From: Isoperla grammatica
Lineage: Eukaryota > Arthropoda > Insecta > Plecoptera > Perlodidae
Assembly (NCBI GenBank): GCA_945910005.1
Contig: OX246746.1
Span: 20,557,316-20,621,315 of the forward strand
DNA length: 64,000 bases
Direction: 5' to 3'
Part shown: positions 47,230-58,915 of the stretch, one piece after another
Position numbering within the stretch: position 1 is the stretch's first letter
Layout of the letters: the number at the start of each line of letters is the position of its first letter
Translations under genes and position numbers: made by a program
Notes under the pieces: model-generated
Seen by the model: the letters and a program-made list of their open reading frames with translations, nothing else
Database searches by the model: none
What the model was told of the DNA's origin: nothing

Positions 47230-47539
47230 TGGCGGGTTTACATAACTAACTAGTGACTAACGACTAGCGACTAAGAGCGCGTTCATGAAACTGACTAGCC
47301 GCAACAGGCTTCTCTCATTGGCCGACAGTGGGAATACTGCGTGCTGATTGGCCGTGACTAAGGACTTGACCAAGGAGTTGAGATATGTTCAACTTCTTAG
47401 TCAAGTCAAGACAAACCTTAGTCACAGCCAATCGGAGAGCAGTATTCGCAACGGTAGCCAATGAAAGAAGCTCGTGGCTTAGTCACGGGCTCGCTTAGTC
47501 GCTAATCGTTAGTCACTAGTCAGTTATGTAAACCCGCCA
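47230..47539. mobile_element. Harbinger-type foldback MITE with TAA target duplication
   Basis: Long inverted arms start TGGCGGGTTTACATAACTAA and end ATGTAAACCCGCCA. Both sides are flanked by TAA, the 3-bp TWA duplication of PIF/Harbinger. The inner arms repeat GACTAAG and GTCAAG motifs, and CCAAT boxes (ATTGGCCG, CCAATCGG) occur in both arms. No coding capacity. Confidence 0.75.
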
Positions 47540-47544
47540 TAAAT

Positions 47545-49290
47545 TGCTGTCTAGCAAACTTGAACCCCCGTCGCACAGCTTTTGGAACACAGACGGATAA
47601 CATTTTTTGCAAGGGGGAACAAACGTAGTATTTGGTCTCTTTCGGGAAAACAAAACTCGTAAAATGTTATTAGAAGAACAATGTATTAGTACATGAAAAT
47701 CACAAGATAAATTGCTCAAATTTTGCAATTAGTTTATTTAATAAGATAACAAATGGCTTGCATAGTAAACAATAATTGTGTGACATGCCATAGTAATTAT
47801 TGTATTGTAATTTAGGTTATCTGCTGCATACAAGAACCAATTGTGATGAGTGAAAACGCTTGTTCAAGTACAATATAAAAAAATATTACACTCTATAACC
47901 CAGAAGCAACTAGCCCCTACGTTCCTACATAAGATCACACAGTAAAACCAAATAAACTACAAGCCAACCATTGCAATTAAGTTGTCGAATATTACGTATC
48001 TATACATTATAGTACGTTATATAATATATATTATATAGTTGTTACAGTATGTTATAGTTATAGTACGCAGTTGTTGTATATGTTATAGTAGGCCTACGTA
48101 TAAACTGTAAACTAATTTACAGGGACATAAAATCCTGCTGCATAAAACCAGGGAAACACAAAATTGTTTCTGAGGCATGCAAAACAACATATATGTTAAC
48201 TTTACATAGTAGGCCCCAGGCGTTCCTGCATTCATAGCTCTAGGCCCAGGCCCATGCATGCCTTTGTGCTTTTGTGCCTAAAGAATCTCTAAATTGTGAT
48301 GGGTCTAGACCTAAATAGGACCACATGTGCATCCTTCATGCCTGGTAGGCCTGCAGTGGCTGGTACCTATTGAATTGCCTGTAATGACTAGGGTAGGCCT
48401 AGGCCTACACAATCTGTAAATTGTACTGGCCCTACACCTACACAGGCCCACATGGCCATGGCCATGGCTTAGGCCTTGGCCTACATCGCGTAGACCTTCA
48501 TTGCCTAGGTTATGCTAGGACCTGCATTCAGGGCCTAGGCAAACAGAATCTAAATTCTCCCCACTTTTTGGCAACTAAATTTACTATGGTAAAAATTAAA
48601 AAAGGCAATATAATGAACAGGTACATCCTTGCAACAAAATTACTTTTAATATTAATACTTAGGGGCATGGTCATGCTAGGCCTAGCATCATTGAATTGGT
48701 GGTTTGCTTAGTCAATGTCATTCGCCATGATTTTGGTGATAATGCCAGATTTCATAATTTGCCCTGGTAATAGGGGTTTAAGATCTTTTAACAACAATAT
48801 GCATGGTTAGCCTGGCCATTTGCCATGATTTTGGCAATGTTGCTGGATTTTATGATGCAATTGTAAGTTTGCCCCTGGGGACAGGGGTCTATAGGGGTTC
48901 CAGTTGATGTAGCCTAGGGACAGGATCATGTTGTGAAAATAGGGATTCAAATTCCCAAAGACAGTTTATTCATGTCAGACAATAATAGTCAATAGTCAGG
49001 GATTTCCTGCAATGCAGACATAGTTTAGATGCCATGGCTGGACATTTTTATGCATGGCATTAGATTTAAGAATGATAAAGCCTATCCTATACTATAGCAG
49101 GGTGAAATAGCTTGACGGTGACCTCATGTATGTAACTTGCTGTAAATGGGACATCCAGGCCTACATTGTACTTTCGTAAAAAAAAAAATTTAAAACAAAA
49201 TTGGGCCATAGTGAACATTTTAAGTAGAAGAAGGAGAAGAAGAAGAAGAAGAAGAAGAACTTTTATGTGTTGAGTGTTGTGTGATGAGAT
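47545..49290. other. Intergenic, GGCCTA-rich patch
   Basis: AT-rich, then a GGCCTA-rich stretch at 48180-48560. A frame at 48421-48711 follows the low-complexity sequence and is not supported. Confidence 0.45.
49229..49259. repeat. (AAG)n microsatellite
   Basis: About nine AAG/GAA units, with one GGA interruption. Confidence 0.9.
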
Positions 49291-49485
49291 GAGAGATGAC
49301 GACTTTATTCTTGTACTAACAAGGAAACTTCTAGGCCTAAGCTAGGTCATCATAAAGCAGTCTAGCTCTATGACACAGGCCATGCCTAGCTAGAACATAT
49401 TAGGTTTGTTTGACTGTCCTGCTAGTCTGCTATAAAGCAGAGAGCAGAAAATTGCAGGTTGGCCTGTAAAACAAACAGCTGCTAG

Positions 49486-49622
49486 GAAGCAGAGACAGCA
49501 GTGCTTTGCTGTCTGCTGGCTGAAGGCCCAGCAGCTGCAAAGCACTGCTGTCTCTGCGTTGGCCTGACAAGCAGCTGCCAGGAAGCAGAGACAGCAGTGC
49601 TTTGCTGCCTGCTGACTGATGG
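49486..49622. repeat. Direct-inverted-direct repeat cluster
   Basis: AAGCAGAGACAGCAGTGCTT occurs near 49488 and again near 49573. Its reverse complement (AAGCACTGCTGTCTCTGC, preceded by GCAGCTGC) lies between them. The central copy can pair with either neighbour. Confidence 0.85.
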
Positions 49623-50095
49623 CCTAGTAGCCTAAGAATGGTGGGTAATTGAATTGACACAATGATTAAGGTTGACAAAAATCAAGATATGGTCATACTT
49701 AAGTGATGGCTACATTCACGCACTGTGATGTTGTTCAAAGTGCTTGGATTCAAGTCAAAATGACTGTCATTTTCTAGCTTATGTAGGAAAATTGTTTTCT
49801 TTTTAAGATTTTTTTTAGTCCAAGGGACAAGCACTCCAGACCCCCTCTTGTCTGGGGGAGCCCCTGAATCCCTCGTTGCTTGCTATTTATAAGTCCCTAT
49901 GGTGAGTGGATTTTGTATTTGGCTAGTGGCAATTTGACTAAAATTTAAAACCCTGTTCTAAGCCTCCTAGATCTCAGCTCAGGCCTATGTATGCCCTCAA
50001 TTATATTAAAACAAATAGGATATACTCATCTCCGAACATTGTAATTACAGGAAATTACCCAATTTTCTTCCAAGTAACATTTCTCTTGACGTCTT

Positions 50096-52886
50096 TCATA
50101 TTTTCGGATCCTGGAATATAATTCTTAGTGACTTTTCGATTGTGTCACTTGAATTCCTGTAAAAATAGAAACATATCATTGCATTGCATATAGTAGCAGC
50201 ATTATTAATTACACATTACACTTTGTGCAATAGCATAAAGCTCGATGGACAGGGACCGTTAGATACACATACAAAGAGGTCAAGATGGCTAAATCGGAAC
50301 CAAACCAGAAGCGACTTTATGAGGGGGGTTGGGTTTGTCTACGTGGTTGTTTGAAAATACGTAGTGTTCTTAAGGGCTACTTTTGTGCAGTGTACGCGGT
50401 CACGGCGGCCAGCGAAGGATCGTGAGGGGTGACGGGCACTACCTGACCAGCCAATTAGGATAAAATTTGAGCAGATGTTTCTCGCACAAAGCTGCTTCTT
50501 CACACACTCACACACACCGTAACGCACGCGTCTCTTTGAGGTAGTTGGATCTGGCAACACTGGGGGCAGTTTTCAAGTCGTGCACGTTGAATTGATGCTC
50601 TGTCTTGAGCGTCCGGTTTGGTTCCAACTATACTTGCCGGCCACTATAGGTTGCAGAAAGTTGAATTAATATTTATACGCGATTATTGAGGAAATGGGAA
50701 AGTTTGGGACATACACTTTAATTTTGGCTGAAAATATGTGTTATGTATGGTACCATTAGTTTGCTAAAGCCCAATCCACAGTTGGAATAAGAGTTGCAAT
50801 AATTAACAGTGGCATTGTGGAATAACAACCAACTGTTCACAACAGTCACCTAGTACTTTATTTCAGCATAGAGTGTTTCAAACGAATCTTTGACGAACGG
50901 ATGTGACGCAAATATTTTACCAGTCTATAATGTTGTGACTACATCTAGAAGGCCAAAGTCTGACCTACTCCAAGCCTATAGCAGGACGTGGGGAAAAGGG
51001 CGGTAGTTTGCCGTGAGTCCTATCAAAAGCCATTCATAGTTTGTGAAGTAACGACGATGACTGGGTGGTCTCCTCCAAGTATGCCTACCTTGCATATAAT
51101 TTTAGAGTTAAAACAAGTCTCTAGGCTAAAGAATATTTTATGTTTTTTGTATGCTTCAGGTAGGTAGGCCTATACGTAAAACCTTGATTTATTTTTATAC
51201 TTTATAGCCCACTGCTAAGATTGTCATCCTATTTTTGTATAAAACTTTACAGACCATAATATCCCTAGCCTACTAGTATATTTTGTTTTGCATATATGTC
51301 TAGAGATTAAGTCCAAGAATCGAGTATTCTGGATCTCTAAAGCCTACTTTATCTCTTTACTGTTGCAAGGTGGTTCAATGGTGAGTTTACCTCCTTTTTC
51401 TAGCTTACGTAGGAAAATTAAGTGGTCAACAGTCTCAAAAGCTTTAGATTATGAATACGTTCACACCATTTTAGTGCAATCCCACACATACTATGTCCAT
51501 AAAATTTTAGTTGTTTAATCAGCATCCATGGTGCATACAATTGAATTATTTGCTAAGGTTCCAAAACTGTCCAATAACAGTCTCCTTTATATATTGATTG
51601 ACTGGAGTGTTTTGTTGACATATCTTTACAAAACCTGTGTTGTGAATTATATACCACTTTGTTGTCATACAAAGTGAACAATGTGTTATTTAACTATAGT
51701 TTCTAATAGTTCTGGCAAGGTTGGAAGCAGCTCTTAAATTTTATATTTTAATTTTACTTCAGAGCACTGGTTTTCTGGAAAGACTAAATTGAAATTAAAC
51801 TATTAAATACGTGAAGGGTTAGGTGTAGTGCTAAATATTTTTCAATAGCATAGTTGGAATCTCATCAAATCACAGAAGCTTGTATAGTGTATATAAGATA
51901 TTCCTACACATTTATTGAACCAAATGAAAGTACACAAAACATTTACCCCGATTCGGTTTCTTTGCTTCCTTCTCCGTTCTCTTCTCGATCTCCAATACGT
52001 GGTAGTCTGAAACAATAGCCAACAAAAGTAGGGTAAGCACATTGCACATGAGTCCCTCTAGAAAAAATATGGTACTCATATTGTTGAGTTGGATGTTATT
52101 TTCCTAATCCAATCTCCGTTTTTTTTAAAACAGGTTTAACTAAGTCATAGGTTTGTGAATGATCAATATCTTATTTTGAGTTGTAAAAAATGTGTTTACC
52201 TTTTCGAAGCAGGCCTTGGATGCCAAGTAGTATCTGAATCATCAGTATCTGCATCAGAAGATTCAACTGTGTCAGCAAAGCATAGACTGCTAGCTGACCG
52301 TGAAAGTTCCCCGTCATCCGTAGATCTTTCCATGGAATGCTGCAATGGTGTAAGCCTACTAACCGCTCCAACTGGACTGTAAATGTAATGGAAACAAATT
52401 ATTATTTTATGCTTTCTAATAAGTAATAACCAATATAAATTATAAATACCATTTCAGAAGCTATCACCTATACTATCTGAGCTTACAAGCTGGGTTTAAT
52501 AATGTACATGAACACTTGACAACCTATATGTTCTTAAGTAATAGGTACCGGTACCTGCCAATTAGATGATACGTTACATTGATATGGAAGCTCCAACAGT
52601 TCTATTGTGTTACCAGTTAAAGAATTTCTGTCCGTACTCTCTATCTTCCACTCTTAAAATCGCTACGTTATTTATATACCTGTTGTGTCCAGGGGACTGT
52701 GGTCCTTCATCGTCTTCCACAACCAAGTCAAACAAGGAGTCAAGGACAGCCTTGAGGTGGTCGCAAAGAACGCGGCCCTGTTTCCCCACGGACGTTTGGA
52801 AAGCGCAGAGACAGCCAGCAATCCGTGGCTCTCCCAATGTATCTGGACCACGAGAGAAGATGTAGGTTAAAACGAGGATCGCTCGC
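50096..52886 (-). CDS. C-terminal exons of an unrecognised protein
   Basis: Four exons join in one frame: 52886-52680 (207 nt), 52376-52200 (177 nt), 52006-51947 (60 nt) and 50156-50096 (61 nt, ends TGA). Every junction is phase 2, with donors GTATAT, GTAAAC and GTAAAT and acceptors ending CAG. The first exon encodes a compact hydrophobic, probably helical piece containing GEPRIAGCLCAFQTSVGKQG and CDHLKAVLDSLFDLV. The second is Ser/Thr/Asp-rich (ESSDADTDDSDTTWHPRP). The third is short and charged, and the end is EKSLRIIFQDPKI. The pattern is a folded helical domain followed by a disordered acidic tail. I do not recognise the family. No 5' exons were found upstream, where retrotransposons begin. 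The first exon's acceptor has a weak pyrimidine tract and is the least certain boundary. A minus-strand AATAAA near 49305 may end the 3' UTR. Confidence 0.6.
50298..50626. mobile_element. Possible MITE with GGAACCAAACC ends
   Basis: GGAACCAAACCAGAAGC at the left mirrors GTCCGGTTTGGTTCC at the right. The GC-rich interior carries a 46-codon frame opened by ATG at 50286, which I do not trust. No target duplication seen. Confidence 0.35.
51388..51480 (-). pseudogene. Short LINE reverse transcriptase fragment
   Basis: The minus strand encodes KAFETVDHLIFLRKLEKGGK. This is the sequence around RT motif A (usually SKAFDTVDHxxLLxKL). The catalytic Asp position reads Glu. A weak relative of the same DNA (TTTCTAGCTTATGTAGGAAA) recurs near 49773. 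Confidence 0.5.
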
Positions 52887-53933
52887 CTGGAGCTCAGTCA
52901 TAACATTCTACCAGATGGGGATGTATTGGATAGGGAGAATCAAATGACAATACCAAACAAAATTGTGTCAACAAATATGAACAGTGTGTAAGGCAACAAA
53001 TCTTGTATGCAACAAAAATTATTTGTAGCATTGAAAAAATGTCTCTCCCTGCAGCTGTGATATTCAGCAGAGTTAAAAAAGTATCAGTAAAGGTACCATT
53101 CCAGTTAACTTCCTAAAAAAATTTGAAAATCATCCCATTCATATACGTATCACCGTTCTATAGCATAGTTTTTCAATAGTAGTTTTGTTTCGGATGTCGT
53201 GTTATTTGATTTTGTTCACTGCTTTTTTTATTGTTTCACAGTATAGTATTGTATATAGTTGAATGTATTGTCCACCTTTGTAAATCAGTTCTATAACTGT
53301 AGATGATAGCCATAAAATAAACACAAAAATAAACCTTAGACTATCCACTATAATGAGATTGATAGGTGGATGATTTATGAATGATTATGGTTTGGTTGAG
53401 ATGACAACCTCCTTGTATTAATGTATTATGAGTTGTAAATGCAATAGCAGATGCAGAAGAAGCTGATATAGAAACCATAAATGTACCTGGCATTTTTCAC
53501 ATGTGCAGCCACACATTTGAAAATTTATCGCATACAAAGTTTGTTAAATACAAATAGTGTAGGCTGCATAAACAGTTGACATTCGACTTTATTCCAAAAT
53601 TATTCGAGTATACCCAGCCTCATACCCACACTACAGCAAATGACATTCAAACTCAAATAAGACTTTAATTAATTAAATACAAATCATCTCCTCCTCTTCA
53701 AACAAATCTCAAAACATTTGGCAAATAATTAAATCTGAAACACTGTTAGTAATCAAAAAGTTGCTGAACCTGCAGAACATCGAGCCATTCCATATGTGTT
53801 TTCAAGAATAAAGTTATTCCCCCCCAAATCCATCACCACTCCATCATAATACTACATCGATCAACATTAGTGAACCAAGGGTCTTTCTTTCTTTATCCAA
53901 CAAACCCCCAATATAGCCTAGGTCATAACAACA

Positions 53934-55210
53934 ATGAGGAAGCTTAGCTCTAAATACTCTTTTGGACTCAAAGTTGAAGGTATACTTGGTGCTATCTTAT
54001 CCAAATCATCTAGATTTCTAGCCCATCCACTTTCACAGGATATTAATCTATCCTTTGAATCAAGCACATTTCATTCTTTACTCAAGCACTCTATCGTTCT
54101 GCCTATTCACAAAAAAGTAAAGAATGATATCCTGAACAATTACCCCCCTGATTTGCTCCCATCACTATTCTCAACAGTTTTCGAACTAGGCCTAATAACG
54201 CACTCCTGCCTCTCTTTCTCAACAAATATAATTATAAACTACTGGATAAATGCCAGCATGGTTTTTACTCTAAACAATCCACTAAAACTGCCATCATCTT
54301 CCTTCTCTCTACCCTATAAAATAAAACTAATGAAACCATTTAGTCATCCACACTTCCAGTTAAACCTGGTGTCCCCCAAGGCTTGGTACTTGGTTCTTAT
54401 CTATTTCTCTTATACATCAGTGATCTTCCTAAGATTCTTACTAGAGACACCATCGTAGAATTTGTGAGAGGCGACCGGCCAGCCACCTCCTTACGTGTCC
54501 CAAAGCTCATAATCAGCTTATTGTTCAAACTGATTCCCAAGAAGCCTCCATTATGTCTTCATGCTGTTAACCAAACCACTTAGCTATTCAAACATCCAAA
54601 ATAGTATTCCTTAAATTTCACTTGATGTCCGTCAAACCCACCTCCTGCTCGCTAATTCGTCATAAAGGGAAAACCCAAGCTAGAGTGACCTCCCATAAAA
54701 TCCTTGGACTAACTATCTCTGAATCCCTTGACTGGTCCTCTCATATCAATTAAATTGCATTTAAACTCCCGAGTGGTTGCTTTATGCTCCAGAAGCTTAA
54801 ACTGATTACTGGCCATTATTCCTTTCTCCTCGTCCATCATGCCCACATGCACTCCATTCTGTCCTATGCTATTATCTTTTAGAGCCTTCACATGACGCTC
54901 AAAGCATTTCAATTATCCAAAAACATGTCCTCTGAATATTAGCAGGAATGTCATGGCGACAATTTTGCAAGACCCACTTCGTCAACTTGGTGATCCTTAT
55001 TCTCTCATCAACGCTATTTGTCCACTCTAACCTACTTCTATTTACCATAACAACCTTACGAGGCTAACTCAAATATCTACATCCTTCAAACACACCCTCA
55101 AGCACAGACCTGTCTATCTACACTCCAAGATCTTCAACAGTCTCCCATCCAATATAAAAGATTCTCACTCCATAACCAACTTCAAAATAAATCTAGAAGT
55201 ATTTCATTAA
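53934..55210 (+). pseudogene. LINE reverse transcriptase pseudogene
   Basis: Near 54090 VLPIHKK, a broken NDILNNY and LLPSLFSTVFE correspond to the conserved PIHKKGD…NYRPISLLP…KVFE region. Near 54360 PGVPQGLVLGSYLFLLYISD matches the classic GVPQGSVLGPLLF(L)LYINDLP block. The catalytic YADD that should follow is replaced by a non-matching stretch, so the enzyme is dead. Near 55130 a C-terminal signature reads IFNSLPSNIKDSHSITNFKI. At least three frame changes are needed. The order of blocks fits jockey/CR1-type LINEs; the exact clade cannot be set by eye. Confidence 0.75.
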
Positions 55211-55548
55211 AAATGCCTTTTACAATGCTAATGAATTTATGTTCCCTTAGATAAGCAAATAATGCCATGTATGTATTGTAAAATTTTATAATATGAAATA
55301 CAGTAGGCTACAGTATTGTTAACATTAACATTGCTACTGCCTCACTTCCATTGATCAATTCATTATCATCATTATAACCCCCCCCCCCCCCCCATCATCA
55401 TCTCTACTACTCCTCATCATGATTGTACAGGTTAAAATCGCATCATGATCACCACCTTCTTCTATGTATAGATTTTATTGTTACTAATATTATTTAATAT
55501 ACTCTTCCTTTATATGTACATTGTACAATGTACGTACATGATCAATGT

Positions 55549-55717
<169 letters not shown>

Positions 55718-55921
55718 AGCCCTTATGTAATATAATGACTACGTACCGTATATCAGCACGCCAAGGCGCTTTGGCAGCAGCTGCTTTAATTTCAATCAGT
55801 AGGGATCGGCTCTGTATATCACGTCAATCTTAAGTGCCCTCATCCAAGCCGACTACGAATTCAGCCATTCACATCACAGGCCGTGGCTGCGCGCGCATCG
55901 CGAAGCCGCTTTGACGTGTAT

Positions 55922-56204
55922 TGTCAGTATTTATACTCAATTTGTGGATGATGATGTTGATGTGGAGTGATATTCTGGATAAGTTTAGAGTTATAAATTA
56001 GTATGACATTGTCTACAGAAACGTTGCAGCTTTATTTTATTCACGACAATACCGAGACATGACTGCACAGAACACGACAGTAGTACCAACAGTGTCAACT
56101 TTCAAGACATCTTTACATAGCGGTGAACTTTCTTGTTAATGTACTGCCAACATAAATTATGAACGGCAACTCAAATATGTCATGGACGTAAAGATCTCCT
56201 AACA
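55922..56204 (-). repeat. LTR of copia copy A
   Basis: In minus orientation it starts TGTTAGGAGATC, directly after the purine tract, and ends ACTGACA. It is about 283 bp and has the TG…CA ends expected of an LTR. It is nearly identical to the LTR at 58008-58296. Confidence 0.8.
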
Positions 56205-56419
56205 CCTCCCCTCGGACATTACATATTCATATCACACAATATGATTACTTTCTTTCTTATAATCTCTATTACGCTTACAATTTTGATGTCACATAAAAAT
56301 AAATGTTTAGGCCTACAACTTCATATTTATTATTTATCTTATACATACTCTACATAACTGCTACTACTCATTACTCTACCTTTACTACATTTTGTACTTC
56401 AAAATAAAACTGTAACATT

Positions 56420-57057
56420 TTACTTTAGCCCCAGTTTCTGTGATAACAATTTGGTTCTTACACCTGGAAGAATCTTTGTCAAGAGATCTGCTACATTGTC
56501 CTTTGAACTAACATATTTCAGGGAGATTGTCCCTTCCTGCACCAAATCTCTAATATAATGATATTTAATGTTAATGTGTTTGGTCCTTTCCGATACATTT
56601 GTTCCCTCTGCTACTTTTATAGCTCCCATGTTGTCAACATGAATTTCTATAGGACTTTTAACAAATCTGGCTTGACCTATTTCTTCAAGAAAAGACTTCA
56701 ACCATACATACATACATCATATAGGGATAAATATTCTGAATGTGTTGTTGATGTAGCTACACTACTCTGCTTGTGGCTTTGCCAGCTAATGGCTCCGCCT
56801 GCAAGTGTCATGATATATCCACTAACAGACCTCGAATCAGACTTATCTGCAGCCCAATCGGCTTCTACGTATACTTCTATTGGTTTCCCACACTTCTCGT
56901 AAGGGCGTCCATAATCACGAGTTGCTTTCAAATATCTTAACACCCGTTTGACATTTTTCCAATCACCCTTTATAGGACTCTCACAGTATACTGGCTTAGT
57001 TTTGTTACTGTGAATGATACATCTGGGCATGTGCCCCCTGCTATATATAGCAGACAC
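56420..57057 (-). pseudogene. Copia RT end and RNase H, copy A, frameshifted
   Basis: The frame opens in the reverse-transcriptase tail (LLYIAGGTCPDVSFTVTKLS, then DWKNVKRVLRYLKATRDYG). It continues into RNase H with the catalytic block YVEADWAADKSDSRS and the SSVATSTTHSEYLSL helix. Near 56705 a deletion replaced by short TATG repeats breaks the frame. The remainder (IEIHVDNMGAIK, KHINIKYHYIRDL, NVADLLTKILPG) lies in another frame and ends at 56420. These are standard Ty1/copia RNase H signatures. Confidence 0.8.
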
Positions 57058-57313
57058 CCTATTCCCTTTTTGTACAAAGTAGTGTTAAAAGTGTTTGCTT
57101 TGCATGGTAACTCCCTATTAACAGCACTTTGTTCCAAGGGAATAGGGTGTCTACTGTATATAGCAGGGGGCACACGCCCAGATGTATCATTCGCAGTAAC
57201 AAAACTAAGCCAGTAGTCTACTGTGAGAGTCCTATGCAGGGTGATTGGAAAAATGTCAAACGAGTGTTAAGATATTTGAAAGCAACTTGTGATTATGGAC
57301 GGCATTACGAGAA

Positions 57314-57793
57314 GTGTGGGAAACCAATAGAAGTATGTACGTAGATGCCGATTGGGCTGCAGATAAGTTTGATTCGAGGTCTGTTAGTGGATATATCATA
57401 ACACTTGCAGGCGGAGCCATTAGCTGGCAAAGCCACAAGCAGAGTAGTGTAGCTATATCAACAACACATTCAGAATATTTATCCCTATATGATGTACCTA
57501 CTGAAGTTGTATGGTTGAAGTCTTTTCTTGAAGAAATAGGTCAAGCCAGATTTGTTAAAAGTCCAATAGAAATTCATGTTGACAACATGGGAGCTATAAA
57601 AGCAGAGGGAACAAATGTATCGGAAAGGACCGAACACATTAACATTAAATATCATTATCTTAGAGATTTGGGGCAGGAAGGGACAATCTCCCTGAAATAT
57701 GTTAGTTCAAAGAACAATGTAGCAGATCTCTTGACAAAGATTCTACCAGGTGTGAGAACCAAATTGTTATCACAGAAACTGGGGCTAAAGTAA
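57314..57793 (+). pseudogene. Copia RNase H, copy B
   Basis: The frame is uninterrupted for 159 codons to the natural polyprotein end (SQKLGLK, TAA). It includes the first catalytic Asp block (YVDADWAADKFDSRS), the catalytic Glu in TTHSEYLSL, the Asp in IHVDNMGAIK and the C-terminal HINIKYHYLRDL and NNVADLLTKILPG motifs. A 2-bp insertion just upstream (near 57338) separates it from the RT tail at 57130-57340, and everything 5' is missing. It is a broken element, though RNase H itself looks intact. Confidence 0.8.
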
Positions 57794-58007
57794 AATGTTA
57801 CGGTTTTATTTTGAAATACAAAATGAAGTAAAGGTAGAGTAATGAGTAGTAGCAGTTATGTAGAGTATGTATAAGATAAATAATAAATATGAAGTTGTAG
57901 GCCTAAACATTTATTTTTATGTGACATCAAAATTGTAAGCGTAATAGAGATTATAAGAAAGAAAGTAATTATATTGTGTGATATGAATATGTATGTCCGA
58001 GGGGAGG

Positions 58008-58296
58008 TGTTAGGAGATCTTTACGTCCATGACATATTTGAGTTGCCGTTCATAATTTATGTTGGCAGTACATTAACAAGAAAGTTCATCGCTATGTAAA
58101 GATGTCTTGAAAGTCGACACTGTTGGTACTACTGTCATGTTCTGTGCTGTCATGTTTCGGTATGGTCGTGAATAAAATAAAGCTGTAAGGTTTCTGTAGA
58201 CAATGTCATAGTAATTTATAACTCTAAAACTTATCCAGAATATCACACCACATCAACATCATCATCCACAAAGTGAGTATAAAATAAATACTGACA
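58008..58296 (+). repeat. LTR of copia copy B
   Basis: It starts TGTTAGGAGATC after GAGGGGAGG and ends ACTGACA; about 289 bp. It contains AATAAAATAAAGC, a likely polyadenylation signal. The two copies diverge immediately outside the LTR ends. Confidence 0.8.
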
Positions 58297-58303
58297 TATG
58301 TCT

Positions 58304-58654
58304 ATCACGTAAATCAAAGTGAATTCTATCCTCCAACTCACTTGCCAAAGTGTATTGGATCTGAGTCGCCTTGAGGTAAATTTGACGTGTACCAACTCTG
58401 CAATTGATTGGAACCAAGGCGGCTTCATCCTAAGAGCGTTTAAATTGGTTGATATACGTAGTCAATAACTACGTAGTATGTCACACAAGTTATGAAAGCG
58501 CCTTGGTTCCAATCGGTTGCAGAGTGTGGTATAACCTACACATCGAAATTAGCTCAAGGTGGCTTCAATCCAATACGCTTTGGCAAGCGAGCTGGAGGAT
58601 AGGAGGATCGATTTAGTCATCCAATGTGCATTAAACTTGCGTGATATACATAGG
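58304..58654. mobile_element. Foldback element next to the copia LTR
   Basis: Long imperfect inverted arms are present. The left runs from TATCACGTAAAT through CCTCCAACTCACTTGCCAAA and GATTGGAACCAAGGCG. The right is its reverse complement, ending TTGCGTGATA, with a loop near 58440-58500 that is itself palindromic (TACGTAG…CTACGTA). No coding capacity; probably a MITE. Confidence 0.65.
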
Positions 58655-58814
58655 CCTAGTCAGTGATAACCCTGCTAATCCGGGTTTTTTCCTAAACCGA
58701 GCAACCACCAGTCCCAATTAACCCAAATAAGAGACGCCACTGTAATAGAGGACCTAAACTCTTGTTAAGGCCTACAAAGGCATGTTCTTAATTAGTAGAT
58801 CATTATTATATTAT

Positions 58815-58915
58815 TTACAGAGCCCTAGGTATGTTCTGTTCTCTATTTGTCCTGCTGCTGGCGTCTCCGGACTGATGGCTAGGTTGTACATCCATCCTTT
58901 CTCGTCGTTTTTCAG
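58815..58915 (-). CDS. Possible terminal exon, hydrophilic tail
   Basis: On the minus strand an acceptor-like ATTGCATGTAG is followed by 33 codons and TAA. The stretch reads EKRRERMDVQPSHQSGDASS, then RTNREQNIPRAL. It would need a phase-1 upstream exon, and none is convincing. The opposite strand carries an acceptor-like TTATTTACAG in the same place, so even the strand is uncertain. Confidence 0.25.

Larger units (their letters stand above)
55922..57070 (-). mobile_element. Copia-type retrotransposon, 5'-truncated copy A (left palindrome arm)
   Basis: The minus-strand copy runs from the end of the reverse transcriptase through RNase H, a purine tract and one LTR. It is the mirror of the copy at 57139-58296. 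No 5' LTR, gag, protease or integrase is present. No matching target duplication flanks the pair. Confidence 0.85.
57139..58296 (+). mobile_element. Copia-type retrotransposon, 5'-truncated copy B (right palindrome arm)
   Basis: This is the plus-strand counterpart of copy A, head to head with it across a spacer of about 68 bp (57071-57138). It spans the RT tail, RNase H, the purine tract GAGGGGAGG and an LTR. Similarity ends exactly at the LTR end (TGACA) in both copies. Confidence 0.85.

Noticed and set aside
50286..50426. 46-codon plus-strand frame starting MAKSEPNQKR
   Set aside because: Lies inside a probable MITE bounded by GGAACCAAACC ends and has no splice or family support.
53461..53540. 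Further upstream exon of the 50-kb gene (KCVAAHVKNA before GTACAT, in phase with 52886)
   Set aside because: An in-frame stop lies before it with no AG acceptor between, so it cannot be an exon as read.
55740..55921. Target site duplication for the copia palindrome
   Set aside because: Bases outside the two LTR ends (TGTAT and TATGT) do not match as a direct duplication.
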